Positions 21,641-33,166 of a stretch of 64,000 nt of DNA are shown here, one piece after another. Numbering within the stretch: the first letter of the stretch is position 1; every line of letters begins with the position of its first letter. Under the pieces are notes generated by a model, which made no database searches, was not told the origin of the DNA, and worked only from the letters and a program-made list of their open reading frames with translations. The position numbers and the translations under genes were made by a program. The DNA is taken from the NCBI RefSeq assembly GCF_014695385.1, contig NZ_JACJOD010000014.1:62001-126000 (forward strand), in the 5' to 3' direction. This DNA comes from Trichocoleus sp. FACHB-46 (lineage in GTDB: Bacteria > Cyanobacteriota > Cyanobacteriia > FACHB-46).

Positions 21641-22312
21641 TTAGACAGCGGCTACGCCATCCCGTGAACGATCCAAGAGGGCTAGCCAGAAACGACGAGG
21701 GCCACCAGGCGCACCGTAGAACAAGAGGTCGATCAGCAGCTTGAGCGCCAAGTGAGTCAGGATGTCGGGTGGCGTGTCTTCCCCTTCTTCCATGCGCTCC
21801 TGATAGGTGTTATTGAATTTGTCTAAATAATCTCCTAGAAGCGCCGCTTGGTGAGGTTCCTTGTTTTGTTCTGTGAGTTGTTCGAGTAGCGCCACAGCCC
21901 GACGAATTAATTCTTGGTGCTGTTTGGCCAGGTGACAACTAATTAAAACGAGCGATCGCGCCTCCTCAACATCCAACTTCTTGCGCCCCCCCTGGCCCTT
22001 ACGTAGCGGACTCGACTGCCGCAACCGCCATAGAGCCACGCGATCGCTCACCATCTCTTCTAGGTTTAGATCTGTGGCTGCTTGCAGCATGGCCTCAGAA
22101 CCAATCCCTGCCAACGCCTCTAGGGCCAGCAATATCAAGTCCAGATGAGCTTTGATATTGTCCAGTTGTCCAGAGTCAGGTTGGGAGGGTAGGGGAAACT
22201 CTTCCCATTGAGATGAAGCAGGCGGCTTAACGGTGGAGCGCATATCTTCAGGATAGAGAACGGGGCAAGACACAAGCAGACGGTTACAGGTCTTGAAACA
22301 AGACTGGGGCAT
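21641..22312 (-). CDS. DUF3038 domain protein
   Basis: This 223-residue protein matches DUF3038, a cyanobacteria-specific family with no assigned function. The fold appears all-helical: DNIKAHLDLILLALEALAGIG and EARSLVLISCHLAKQHQELIRRAVALLEQL are strong helix patterns. No membrane segment or catalytic signature is visible. It lies 37 bases upstream of the DUF4335 gene, and the two families are often found side by side in cyanobacteria, so a joint role is likely. Internal ATGs (for example MRSTVKPPASS, residue 25) are possible true starts. Confidence 0.8.
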   Translation of the reverse strand: MPQSCFKTCNRLLVSCPVLYPEDMRSTVKPPASSQWEEFPLPSQPDSGQLDNIKAHLDLILLALEALAGIGSEAMLQAATDLNLEEMVSDRVALWRLRQSSPLRKGQGGRKKLDVEEARSLVLISCHLAKQHQELIRRAVALLEQLTEQNKEPHQAALLGDYLDKFNNTYQERMEEGEDTPPDILTHLALKLLIDLLFYGAPGGPRRFWLALLDRSRDGVAAV

Positions 22313-22522
22313 CAGGTAAAGCTCTTAACTTTTACCTGACAGGAGAAAATAGGAATGCGAGGGTTTAAGGGCCATTTTAGCTAGTCTAACGAGTAGCCTG
22401 ACGCAATCCAATCACCCTCTTGGATAGAGACAGATCCAGTCCGCCTCTTTCCTAAGATAGACCGCTGCGATCGCAGAAATGCTCCTGAGCTGTTGCAATT
22501 TTACTAACTGAATGGTCTACCT

Positions 22523-24928
22523 TCATTTGAGATAGGCAACCGTTACGCCTGAACCGCCTTCCGCTTGTTCAGCTAGTTCAAACCGCTCGACTTGGGGATG
22601 GTGCTTGAGAAATTCATGCACGCCTTGGCGTAAACGGCCAGTGCCATGACCATGAATAATCCACACGGTTCCCTGACTTTGAGCCTCTCTAATCGCTGCT
22701 TCAAGGGTGGCTTCCGAGTCGGCCACACGACTGCCTCGAATATCTACGGTATTGCGAGAGGTGCGAATCACCGGAGCAGGCTTTACCTCTACCGGAGCAG
22801 GTTCTGGAGCTGGTTTGGGTTTGGCTACTATTTCTGGCTTTTGCCCGTCCAGCGATTCGACATCCTGGAGCTTCACTGTCATTTTCATCAAGCCAAACCG
22901 CACGGTCAGCTCGCCATCGTCATCAGGACCGCTAAGGACGTCGGCGGTCTGACCTAAGCGGGGAATCCGAATGCGATCGCCCACTTGGGGACGGAAAGCA
23001 GGCTTGGGTGGTGCTGGCTTCTGTTTCGAGGGCAGACGGCGACCCGCAATCTCATTCAGCGCGTTGGTGGCTTTTTGCGCTTCCTGGGCGGTCATGGGGC
23101 CTTGCTGCAACTGCCGAATTACCTGGGCAATTTCCCCTCTGGCTTGGGCAATCGCGTCTTGTACCGCTCGTTCTTGGGCCAGTTGAAGATCCCGTTCCCG
23201 CTCTTGGAGTGCCGTTGCTTTCTGAGAAACTTGGCGATGCAACCGTTCTGCTTGCTCTAGCAGTTGGGACGCTTCTTGAGCTTTGGTTTCTTGCTGTCGG
23301 CGCTGCGCTTCTAGACCCGCAATTACCTCGTTTACCTCTTCGGACGCGCCACCCACATATTGCTGGGCTTGGGTGGTGATTTCTGCCTTTAAACCGAGAC
23401 GGCGAGCGATCGTCAAAGCATTCGAGCGGCCAGGAATGCCCCACAGTAAACGGTACGTGGGTGAGAGCGATACATCATCAAACTCAACGGCGGCATTTTC
23501 AAACCGATCGTCTTGGTACTTCAGAGCTTTGAGTTCGCCGAAGTGAGTGGTCGCGATCGCCAGTTGAGCTTGATCCGCCAAGTATTTCAACAAAGCTACT
23601 GCTAGGGCACTGCCCTCAGAAGGATCGGTGCCTGCGCCGACTTCATCAAGCAGCACCAGCGATCGCTCAGTCATGGCCTCAAGAATGCGACTAATGCGAC
23701 GAATGTGCCCAGAAAACGTGGAAAGACTTTGCTCAATCGACTGCTCATCGCCAATGTCAGTCAGAACCTGGTCAAACCAAGGAATTTCTACAGGTTCGCG
23801 AGCCGGGATAAACAGCCCCACCTTCGCCATCAAAGCCGCTAAGCCCAAGGTTTTCAGCGTCACGGTCTTACCGCCCGTGTTGGGTCCGGTGATGGCGACC
23901 ACACGAATTTGGGGCCGAATCATTAGATCGATGGGGACTACGGCTCGCCCTTGTTCGTGCTGTTGTTGCCAGACCAGAAGTGGATGGCGCAAGTTTCGCA
24001 ACGTCACGTTTTCCCCTGCCACTCGATCGACAAAGCGGGGTGGGTTGGCTTGCAACCATAAGCTGTAGCGGGCGCGGGCTGTGGCTAGGTCGAGGGTGGT
24101 CGCGATCGCCAATAACCGTTCCAAATCTGCTTTAACTTCAGCCACCTGAGTCGTCAGCACTTGGCGTACCGCTTCTTCTTCCGCCTGTTCTCTCCGCAGC
24201 AATTGCCGCAACTGGTTATTCAACTGCACCGTGGAATGAGGCTCGACATACAGCGTCGCCCCACTCATAGAAGTGTCATGAATAATGCCCGGAATCGCGT
24301 CTTTCTGCGGCGCTTTCACCGGAAGTACAAAGCGATCGCTCCGCTGCGTAATCAACTGTTCCTGCACCGCATTTGATTGCCGTTGCAAAATGTTTTGCAA
24401 CATTTGATAGACACGATCGCGCACCTGCTTTTGCTGCTCGCGAATTTCGCCCAATTTGGGGCTAGCTCGGTCCATCACCTTGCCGCGCTCGTCAATGCAG
24501 CGGTGAACTTCCTGTTCTAATTCTGGATAAGTTCGTAGTTCTGCCACTAACTCAGTTAAGACGGGCACATCCGTCTGGTTGTCGATCACGCGGCGGAGGT
24601 TACGCGCTCCTGCCAATGTCGTCGCGATCGCAAACAGTTCTTCTCCAGTCAATAGCCCTTGGCGCTCTGCCCGTTCTAGCGCCTCCCCAATATCACTAAT
24701 GCCCTCAAACGAAAGCCCCGATGTGAGGCGACTTTCTAGTTGATAAACTTCTTTGGTTTGGGCCAGCAACCCTAAACTTTCATCTAATGTAGTGGGAATG
24801 GTGAGGTGTCGCGCTGCGATCGCCCCTAACTTGGTAGCCGCAAAGGTCGATAAATGTTGGCACAGGCGCGGCCATTCTAAAAGGTCTAAAGTTTCAGCTT
24901 GAATCAAAGTCTGAGTGCCGAGTCTCAA
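22523..24928 (-). CDS. mutS2: endonuclease MutS2 with Smr domain
   Basis: MutS2 is a MutS paralogue that in other bacteria suppresses recombination or rescues collided ribosomes rather than repairing mismatches. The 801-residue protein has the core/lever region, Walker A TGPNTGGKT at 347-355, Walker B with LLDEVGAGTDPSEGSALA, a long coiled coil (about residues 530-650), a KOW-like segment (RPQVGDRIRIPRLGQTADVL) and a C-terminal Smr nuclease domain (about 720-800) with the HGHGTGRLR motif. Domain order and length are normal. A 379-base divergent gap separates it from guaB3. Confidence 0.95.
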   Translation of the reverse strand: MRLGTQTLIQAETLDLLEWPRLCQHLSTFAATKLGAIAARHLTIPTTLDESLGLLAQTKEVYQLESRLTSGLSFEGISDIGEALERAERQGLLTGEELFAIATTLAGARNLRRVIDNQTDVPVLTELVAELRTYPELEQEVHRCIDERGKVMDRASPKLGEIREQQKQVRDRVYQMLQNILQRQSNAVQEQLITQRSDRFVLPVKAPQKDAIPGIIHDTSMSGATLYVEPHSTVQLNNQLRQLLRREQAEEEAVRQVLTTQVAEVKADLERLLAIATTLDLATARARYSLWLQANPPRFVDRVAGENVTLRNLRHPLLVWQQQHEQGRAVVPIDLMIRPQIRVVAITGPNTGGKTVTLKTLGLAALMAKVGLFIPAREPVEIPWFDQVLTDIGDEQSIEQSLSTFSGHIRRISRILEAMTERSLVLLDEVGAGTDPSEGSALAVALLKYLADQAQLAIATTHFGELKALKYQDDRFENAAVEFDDVSLSPTYRLLWGIPGRSNALTIARRLGLKAEITTQAQQYVGGASEEVNEVIAGLEAQRRQQETKAQEASQLLEQAERLHRQVSQKATALQERERDLQLAQERAVQDAIAQARGEIAQVIRQLQQGPMTAQEAQKATNALNEIAGRRLPSKQKPAPPKPAFRPQVGDRIRIPRLGQTADVLSGPDDDGELTVRFGLMKMTVKLQDVESLDGQKPEIVAKPKPAPEPAPVEVKPAPVIRTSRNTVDIRGSRVADSEATLEAAIREAQSQGTVWIIHGHGTGRLRQGVHEFLKHHPQVERFELAEQAEGGSGVTVAYLK

Positions 24929-25307
24929 CGAATGGGTGACTGGGAATTGATTAAATAATCTTAAACTTAGCGAGTCCGAATCATCGAACCTCTACGCTTC
25001 TATCTATATTGTAACGAGCTGCTTCTGTCCTGCGATCGCCCACCATCCACACCCAGCAAGATTAGTCTTTTGAAGATTGAGAATTTCGGCCAGCAGGCTG
25101 ATCGTTAAGTTCTTTTAGCTTTTGACAAAGAAATAGATAGTCCAGGGTTAAACTAAAAACCGCTTAGTGCTTTCCCGGATAGACAGACAAAATTACGCGA
25201 TCGCCACACCCTTAATCGAAAAAGACCAAATCCTTAACGCTGACAAGACCCATCCTTCACCCAAATTTGGTAGTCTAGTCCAAATGGTCTTGTGAAGAAA
25301 TAGAAGC
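24929..25307. other. non-coding interval between mutS2 and guaB3
   Basis: This divergent 379-base region carries no convincing frame. The half nearest guaB3 contains the potential switching stem-loop listed at 25221-25292. The rest has HIP1-type sites near 25033 and 25198 and AT-rich tracts that could serve as promoters in either direction. Confidence 0.6.
25221..25292 (+). promoter_or_regulatory. possible alternative-pairing leader of guaB3
   Basis: A bulged stem ends 15 bases before the guaB3 GTG: CAAGACC (25244-25250) pairs with GGTCTTG (25286-25292), and ATTTGG (25265-25270) pairs with CCAAAT (25280-25285). The segment ATTTGGT (25265-25271) can pair instead with ACCAAAT at 25225-25231, and AAGACC also occurs at 25222-25227. 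Two exclusive folds are thus possible. The transcription start is unknown, so this is a structural inference, not a recognised riboswitch class. Confidence 0.4.
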
Positions 25308-26471
25308 GTGGAAATTCAACTTGGGCGGGGTAAGACGGCTCGTAGAGCATACGGATTCGACGAAATTGCGTTAGTGCCCGGTCAGCGGACGCTTGATCCA
25401 AGCTTGGCTGATACAAGCTGGAAGATTGGTGGCATCGAACGGCAAATCCCAATCATTGCGAGTGCGATGGATGGAGTCGTAGATGTCAAAATGGCTGTGC
25501 TCCTATCTCAGTTGGGAGCGTTGGGTGTATTGAACCTAGAGGGCATTCAAACCCGCTATGCCGACCCCAACCCCATTCTGGATAGAATCGCTTCGGTAGG
25601 AACCACTGAGTTTGTTCCCCTGATGCAAGAGCTTTACGCAGAGCCGATCAAGCCAGAGCTGATCGAGCAGCGAATTCAGGAAATTAAGAGCCAAGGCGGT
25701 ATTGCTGCGGTTAGCGCAACTCCCGCTGGAGCGGCCAAGTTTGGTTCGATTGTGGCTAAAGCAGGCGCTGACCTGTTCTTTATTCAAGCAACGGTCGTTT
25801 CTACAGCCCACCTATCTCCAGAGTCCATTGTGCCCCTGGATCTAGCTCAGTTTTGCCAAGAAATGCCTATGCCTGTGATTCTAGGCAACTGTGTCACCTA
25901 TGAAGTGGCCCTAAACCTGATGAAAGCAGGGGCGGCAGGCGTATTAGTCGGCATTGGTCCAGGTGCGGCTTGTACTTCTCGGGGAGTCCTGGGTGTAGGG
26001 GTACCTCAAGTTACCGCGATCGCCGACTGTGCCGCAGCGCGGGATGACTACTACCAAGAAACGGGCAACTACGTCCCCGTGATCGCGGATGGCGGACTGG
26101 TGACAGGTGGCGACATCTGTAAGTGTATTGCTTGCGGTGCGGATGGGGTGATGATTGGCTCTCCCTTTGCTCGCTCAGCTGAAGCACCCGGTCGCGGTTT
26201 CCACTGGGGTATGGCGACTCCTAGCCCCGTCTTGCCACGCGGAACCCGAATTCGGGTCGGCACCACAGGCACCTTAGAGCAAATTCTCCGTGGTCCTGCC
26301 CAACTTGATGACGGTACTCACAACTTCCTCGGTGCTTTGCAAACCAGCATGGGCACCTTAGGAGCTAAAAACATCAAGGAAATGCAGCAAGTTGAAGTCG
26401 TAATTGCTCCCTCTTTGCTCACCGAAGGCAAGGTTTATCAGAAAGCGCAACAGCTAGGAATGGGCAAGTAA
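25308..26471 (+). CDS. guaB3: GuaB3-type IMP dehydrogenase family protein
   Basis: This 387-residue protein is an IMP dehydrogenase relative of the GuaB3 type, lacking the CBS (Bateman) domain of ordinary IMPDH. The (beta/alpha)8 barrel begins FDEIALVPGQRTLDPS, and the catalytic-loop region reads GIGPGAACTSRGVLG with the candidate nucleophile at C222. The phosphate-binding block VIADGGLVTGGD is intact. GuaB3 proteins of cyanobacteria have been reported to have IMPDH activity, so a guanine nucleotide role is likely. The start is a GTG. It is preceded by an unusual stem-loop leader and followed, 288 bases on, by trxA. Confidence 0.88.
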   Translation: MEIQLGRGKTARRAYGFDEIALVPGQRTLDPSLADTSWKIGGIERQIPIIASAMDGVVDVKMAVLLSQLGALGVLNLEGIQTRYADPNPILDRIASVGTTEFVPLMQELYAEPIKPELIEQRIQEIKSQGGIAAVSATPAGAAKFGSIVAKAGADLFFIQATVVSTAHLSPESIVPLDLAQFCQEMPMPVILGNCVTYEVALNLMKAGAAGVLVGIGPGAACTSRGVLGVGVPQVTAIADCAAARDDYYQETGNYVPVIADGGLVTGGDICKCIACGADGVMIGSPFARSAEAPGRGFHWGMATPSPVLPRGTRIRVGTTGTLEQILRGPAQLDDGTHNFLGALQTSMGTLGAKNIKEMQQVEVVIAPSLLTEGKVYQKAQQLGMGK

Positions 26472-26759
26472 TTTTACTTCCCAACAAATTCTTAAAACTT
26501 TTCCGGTCTCTACCCAGGAACCCTGGAAAAAATAAAGCTGTCGCTTACAATAGAAGTAGCGGAGACGCATGTTTCCGTTCACTCCTCACACCACACTCCG
26601 CCTGGACTTACCGTTCGGGCGGTTCTTAATTTTAAAGGAAGATTTTCTGAGGATTGGAGCCCTGGAATCTCTACCTAAATGTATAAGCTTTAAGAGCCAA
26701 GGGGACTGTTTTGTCTATGATAAAATTTTGGAAAACAACGTAGGCAAGGATTTCCGAGC

Positions 26760-27083
26760 ATGTCAGCAGCCGCACAAGTTACGGATTCTAGTTTTAAGCA
26801 AGAAGTACTTGAGAGTGAAGTTCCAGTTTTAGTCGATTTTTGGGCTCCTTGGTGCGGTCCTTGTCGGATGGTCGCTCCTGTCGTTGACGAAATTGCCCAA
26901 CAGTACGACGGGCAAATCAAGGTCGTCAAAGTCAATACCGATGAAAATCCTAGCGTTGCTAGCCAATATGGTATCCGCAGCATCCCAACGCTAATGATTT
27001 TTAAGGGAGGGCAGCGAGTGGATATGGTAGTTGGCGCTGTACCAAAGACCACCCTAGCGAACACTTTAGAAAAGTATCTTTAA
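26760..27083 (+). CDS. trxA: thioredoxin
   Basis: This is a 107-residue classical m-type thioredoxin with the active site WCGPC (C32 and C35) in [16 protein letters not shown] and the conserved cis-proline loop [13 protein letters not shown]. It reduces disulfides in target enzymes using ferredoxin- or NADPH-derived electrons. AAGGA lies at 26746-26750, 9 bases before the ATG. It is transcribed separately from the flanking genes: a hairpin with T-runs lies 127 bases downstream. Confidence 0.96.
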   Translation: MSAAAQVTDSSFKQEVLESEVPVLVDFWAPWCGPCRMVAPVVDEIAQQYDGQIKVVKVNTDENPSVASQYGIRSIPTLMIFKGGQRVDMVVGAVPKTTLANTLEKYL

Positions 27084-27420
27084 GCTAAGTGGGGCCAAAC
27101 CATTTTGTTGAGAAATCTTTTGTATCTCAGGTCTTAATTGATTCAATAGCCTGGTTTACGAAGCTTTGTCTGCTTTGATGTTTTAGAACTTAAGCCTTCT
27201 CTTGATATCAGCGCTTGGGATGTAAATGCCGAAGCGCTTTTTGCATTTTTTTATATTTTTCAGCCCTAGCGACTGCACCAAGTTCTAGTGCGTTCTTGCT
27301 AATTTTTATGCCGCCAGCGTTGATCCCTATCGTGATCCCTCAGGCCTCAGCTTCCTTCTGGGACGTACAAATCGTCTGGGAATCTCGGTAGAATAGAATG
27401 CCGCCAGTTGAGAAGCATTC
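27084..27420. other. non-coding interval between trxA and the LOG gene
   Basis: Apart from the terminator at 27210-27245 I see no gene. A 27-codon frame at 27309 lacks supporting features. The decamer ATGCCGCCAG occurs at 27309-27318 and again at about 27399, just before the LOG gene start, and has no obvious meaning. Confidence 0.5.
27210..27245 (+). terminator. terminator downstream of trxA
   Basis: AGCGCTT (27210-27216) pairs with AAGCGCT (27232-27238), followed by TTTT and further T-runs. The loop is long and partly paired. Confidence 0.65.
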
Positions 27421-28488
27421 ATGGTCTCCTCGTCATCTTTCAACGAGCTTGCATCGCTCCAGACCAATCTCACTGAATTAATTAATCGTCTGCCGACACA
27501 TGAGCAGGGAGAGTTAATTCAACAAGCTTTGGTCACTATCATGCGGATGGCCGAGGGTGAAGTAGACCGCTTGGATTGGAAGATTGTGACTGCTTCCTTA
27601 CAGGATATGGAACGAGCCTTTAAGGCTTTCTATCCTTACCGCCACGTTCGCAAAATTTCTATGTTTGGGTCTGCTCGGATTCAACCCGACAGTGTTGAGT
27701 ATCGAATGGCTGCTGAGTTTGCCCGTCGCATCACAGAACAAGGCTTCATGGTGATCACCGGAGCAGGCGGCGGCATTATGCAGGCAGGCAATGAAGGAGC
27801 GGGAGTAGGTCAATCTTTCGGCCTCAACATTCATTTGCCTTTTGAGCAAGGAGCCAACCCTTTCATCCAAGGCGATCCCAAGCTGGTTTATTTCAAGTAT
27901 TTCTTTACTCGTAAGCTTGTGTTTTTAAAGGAAAGTGACGCTCTGGCGCTATTTCCGGGTGGCTTTGGGACGCAAGATGAAGCTTTTGAGTCTTTGACGC
28001 TCAGTCAGACTGGTAAATCTGCTCCTGTACCTCTGGTGTTGATCGATCGCCCAGGTGGAGATTATTGGCGGAGCTGGGCTGAATACATTGACAAGCAGTT
28101 GCTACAGCGAGGCTTAATTAGTCCAGAAGACCCCAGCTTGTATACGGTTACTGATGATCTAGATTTAGCTTGTGAGGCGATCGCGAGTTTCTATCGAGTG
28201 TTTCACTCTAGCCGCTATGTCGGGAGTCTACTGATCATTCGGCTCAAGTCCGAGTTGATGGACAAAGATATAGAAAAGCTGAATGAAGAGTTCAGTGACA
28301 TTTTGGTGAAGGGACGCATCGAAAGAAGCAAAACTCTGCCACAAGAAGCTCCAGACGAGACAATCGACTTGCCTAGATTGGCCTTGTATTTCAATCAACG
28401 CGATTTAGGCCGCTTGTACCAACTGATTGCTGCCATTAATCGCCTGGGTCTGCCTTCTCCCAACACCGAGCACCCAGAACAAAAGTAA
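27421..28488 (+). CDS. LOG family (TIGR00730-like) protein
   Basis: This 355-residue protein belongs to the LOG family, formerly annotated as lysine decarboxylase, whose plant members release cytokinin bases from nucleotides. The family signature PGGFGTQDEAFE is intact, and the Rossmann-like core (ISMFGSARIQPDS, VITGAGGGIMQAGNEGA) is complete. An N-terminal helical extension of about 75 residues and a C-terminal extension make it longer than minimal LOG proteins, as in other cyanobacterial members. The physiological substrate is not known; nucleotide 5'-monophosphate hydrolysis is a family inference. Confidence 0.85.
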   Translation: MVSSSSFNELASLQTNLTELINRLPTHEQGELIQQALVTIMRMAEGEVDRLDWKIVTASLQDMERAFKAFYPYRHVRKISMFGSARIQPDSVEYRMAAEFARRITEQGFMVITGAGGGIMQAGNEGAGVGQSFGLNIHLPFEQGANPFIQGDPKLVYFKYFFTRKLVFLKESDALALFPGGFGTQDEAFESLTLSQTGKSAPVPLVLIDRPGGDYWRSWAEYIDKQLLQRGLISPEDPSLYTVTDDLDLACEAIASFYRVFHSSRYVGSLLIIRLKSELMDKDIEKLNEEFSDILVKGRIERSKTLPQEAPDETIDLPRLALYFNQRDLGRLYQLIAAINRLGLPSPNTEHPEQK

Positions 28489-28513
28489 TCACCATCTTTG
28501 TCATTTTTACGAG

Positions 28514-28545
28514 TTGGGGCGAGATTCACTCACCCCAATTTTTTT
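28514..28545 (+). terminator. terminator after the LOG gene
   Basis: TTGGGG (28514-28519) pairs with CCCCAA (28533-28538), with an inner GAG/CTC, followed by seven T. It lies 26 bases after the stop. Confidence 0.85.
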
Positions 28546-28996
28546 GTGGATATTGTTGGAGGATTAGATGCGATGTGACGTTTGATAAAGCTTTGAGGCT
28601 GATCAGGGCAAAATTCACCATATTTAACAAAACTCTTGAAACTGCCTGGTCTCGTCTTTTTCGCCTGAGGATATGTACTTATCGCAGGTTGATTTCAAGT
28701 TGGCGATCGCCCTTCACTCAATTGTTCACTGCTGACTAAAACTGCTGAGTATTCAAGCGTTTCCAGGTTCAAGCCATTGAAGCAGAGACAAAGGGAGCCT
28801 AGAGTGTCGCGATCGCCGCTCAGTCATTTCTGGCGCTTTAGGGAAGAGATTGAGTGGGTTAAGAGCGCTCACAGTTTGAATGAGTCTGAATCCTCTCTAC
28901 ATAGAAATTGAAGTAGAACATTTTTTGTTTTTTGTTCCACTTTCTATAAATATTATTTAATAAAATTGTCTGATTGGGGTTTTATAACCTTGAAGT

Positions 28997-29030
28997 AGGT
29001 TCTGGCAGATTTAACCCTCTTGCAGAACCT
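28997..29030 (+). promoter_or_regulatory. stem-loop in the chlL upstream region
   Basis: AGGTTCTG (28997-29004) pairs perfectly with CAGAACCT (29023-29030), and CA/TG extend it past a bulged G. It lies about 180 bases before the chlL start and has no T-run. It may be part of a long chlL leader; the role is unknown. Confidence 0.45.
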
Positions 29031-29209
29031 TAAAGACTTCCTAGCATCGTTATACGCCTCCAAATGTCTCCACACCCCCTTTCTTTTCCTTGGAGGTTCA
29101 ACAATAATGCATTCAACAGGTTGACTAAAGCGCATTCCACGGTCACAACAAGCGCCGTGCAGCCAATGCGTCCCCCAGATTTTGATACGAAGCTATAGGA
29201 GAGACTGGC

Positions 29210-31527
<2,318 letters not shown>

Positions 31528-31568
31528 TCTGTCAGCATCTACCTCCTGTGATCTATGCCTCTGCTCTG

Positions 31569-31591
31569 CCCCCACCCTTGGTGGGGGTTTT
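31569..31591 (+). terminator. terminator after chlN
   Basis: CCCCCACC (31569-31576) pairs with GGTGGGGG (31580-31587) around a 3-base loop, followed by TTTT. It lies 41 bases after the chlN stop. Confidence 0.9.
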
Positions 31592-31685
31592 GTCTGATTA
31601 CCTCTTCTCAGATAAATTCAATAGGGCAGAGGATTAAGCATTTTGATTTCACCCGCTTGCTTAGCGAATCACCGATGAGGCACCT

Positions 31686-32243
31686 ATGGGCGCGACATTG
31701 CAACAGATTGCCAAATATTTAGATAACAAAGGTTGGACTTACGATCTTGATGAAGCAGACTATCGCATCGTTACAGGCGTTGAGGCGGACAATGTAGAAA
31801 ACTTCGTCATTGTGGTTCAGCTAGACGAGGAGGGCAAATTCTTTAAGCTGTTTGCCCCTCAAGTCCTTTCGGACATCCAAAATCATCCCTACAAAAATGC
31901 CATCCTGCAAACCATGTTGTGCATCTCTTGGGAAACTAAGATGCTGCAATGGGAATACGATCCGTCTGATGGTGAAATTCGAGCCATCATTGAATTCCCT
32001 CTCGAAGATTCTCTATTGACAGAACGCCAATTTAACCGCTGTTTAGCAGGGTTAGTGCAAATCGTAGATGAAGTGGCGATGCCACGATTGCAAGCTGTGA
32101 TGGAGACTGGGCAAGATCCAGGCTACGAAGAAGAAGGAGAGAGATTACTGTTGGCGCTGCAAGAACAAGCACCAGGACTTTTGGAGCTGTTAGAGCGAGC
32201 AATGGAAGCTAGGAAGCGACGCGGTACGTTTCCGTCTGAGTAA
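31686..32243 (+). CDS. YbjN-like hypothetical protein
   Basis: This 185-residue protein has the alternating pattern of the YbjN / type III secretion chaperone-like fold: an N-terminal helix (LQQIAKYLDNKGWTYDL), a beta sheet (NFVIVVQLDEEGKFFKLFAPQVL) and a helix with LTERQFNRCLAGLVQIVDE. The function is unknown, and cyanobacteria carry several such proteins. The C-terminal third is helical and basic at its end. It lies between chlN and the DUF3318 gene on the same strand, but a terminator separates it from chlN, so it has its own promoter. Confidence 0.65.
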   Translation: MGATLQQIAKYLDNKGWTYDLDEADYRIVTGVEADNVENFVIVVQLDEEGKFFKLFAPQVLSDIQNHPYKNAILQTMLCISWETKMLQWEYDPSDGEIRAIIEFPLEDSLLTERQFNRCLAGLVQIVDEVAMPRLQAVMETGQDPGYEEEGERLLLALQEQAPGLLELLERAMEARKRRGTFPSE

Positions 32244-32403
32244 ATAATAAATAAGGCGGAGGCGATCGCTAGTTTATTCTTACTGATGTAATTCTCGTCT
32301 AATGCCCTAGATTAACTAGATAAGCAGAGAATTATTGGCATAGAAAGACGGCTATACTCCAAAGTAGTATCTTTTCTTGTTGCGAGTTGCCAAGGCCCGG
32401 ACT

Positions 32404-33045
32404 ATGACATCGTATGCAACCTCCACGACCAGAGCCGAGATGAGCGAACTCCGGCGTTTAAAAGCCTTGCTACCCCCTGAACTGCAAAGTTGGGTCATGG
32501 TGGAGGGAGCCACAACTGTTAACCCTCCTTTGATTACGGCTGAAGAGATTGGCAAGGATCAAGTTGAAATTCAGATTGACTTAATTCGCTGGGAGCAACT
32601 AGCGATCGATCAGCGTAACTTACTATTTTGGCACGAAGTCGCTCGCATCCAGAACGATACAATCCCCAAAGATGGTTGGGAAATGGCAGCTTTAGCCATT
32701 GGTCTGGGTGGCGCTGTAGGAGAACTTTGGGTCCAAGATGGGTTGCTGTTGCTGCTAGCCCTAGGATTGTGTGGGGTTTCGGGCTACCGCTTGTTCCAGA
32801 AGAACAATAACGAGCGTACAGTCCGAGAAGCGATCGATGCCGATGAGAAGGCGATCGCCCTAGCAACTCGATTCGGCTACAGCTTACCCAATGCTTACAA
32901 GAGTCTAGGCAGTGCCCTCAAAGCTTTAATTGATCAAACTCCCAAGAAGCGGCAACGAGGCAAATACGAAGCCCGTTTGGAAGCTTTGAAGCGCAGTGCA
33001 GCGAAAGCTAAAGCCAAAGCCAAGGGTAGCCGTCCGGAACTGTAA
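32404..33045 (+). CDS. DUF3318 membrane protein
   Basis: This 213-residue cyanobacterial protein matches DUF3318. The N-terminal block (MSELRRLKALLPPELQSWVMVEGATTVNPPLI) and the segment LLFWHEVARIQND are followed by a hydrophobic hairpin of two membrane segments (about residues 85-125). The C-terminus is a highly basic Lys/Ala tail (RSAAKAKAKAKGSRPEL). I chose the ATG at 32404; an upstream TTG would add nine residues. The HEVAR motif recalls a zinc-binding helix, but no second ligand motif is evident, so no enzyme function is assigned. Confidence 0.78.
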   Translation: MTSYATSTTRAEMSELRRLKALLPPELQSWVMVEGATTVNPPLITAEEIGKDQVEIQIDLIRWEQLAIDQRNLLFWHEVARIQNDTIPKDGWEMAALAIGLGGAVGELWVQDGLLLLLALGLCGVSGYRLFQKNNNERTVREAIDADEKAIALATRFGYSLPNAYKSLGSALKALIDQTPKKRQRGKYEARLEALKRSAAKAKAKAKGSRPEL

Positions 33046-33090
33046 AAAATTCATCATTGCGCCCCGTTGCCGAGACTTTTTGGCTGACTT

Positions 33091-33125
33091 AAACGGAGTT
33101 GGGGAAACACTCAGCTCCGTTTTAA
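33091..33125 (+). terminator. terminator after the DUF3318 gene
   Basis: AAACGGAGTTG (33091-33101) pairs with CAGCTCCGTTT (33112-33122), with one G-T pair and a 10-base loop, followed by TTAA. It lies 46 bases after the stop. Confidence 0.7.
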
Positions 33126-33166
33126 CTTATACCAACTCCCTAACTCTGCCTTACAGATTCTTATAG

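Larger units (their letters stand above)
28489..29209. other. non-coding interval upstream of chlL
   Basis: This 721-base interval holds the LOG-gene terminator at its left end and presumably the chlL promoter at its right. Two hairpins stand out: an A/T-rich one at 28911-28939 with one or two mismatches and a GC-containing one at 28997-29030. I see no RNA gene or supported small protein; a 60-codon frame on the minus strand (28953-29135) has no coding character. Confidence 0.55.

Noticed and set aside
26569-26832. 87-codon frame running into trxA
   Set aside because: It overlaps the start of trxA, has a non-protein-like composition and lies in the trxA promoter region.
27309-27392. 27-codon open frame before the LOG gene
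   Set aside because: It is too short, has no ribosome binding site and resembles no small photosynthesis protein that I know.
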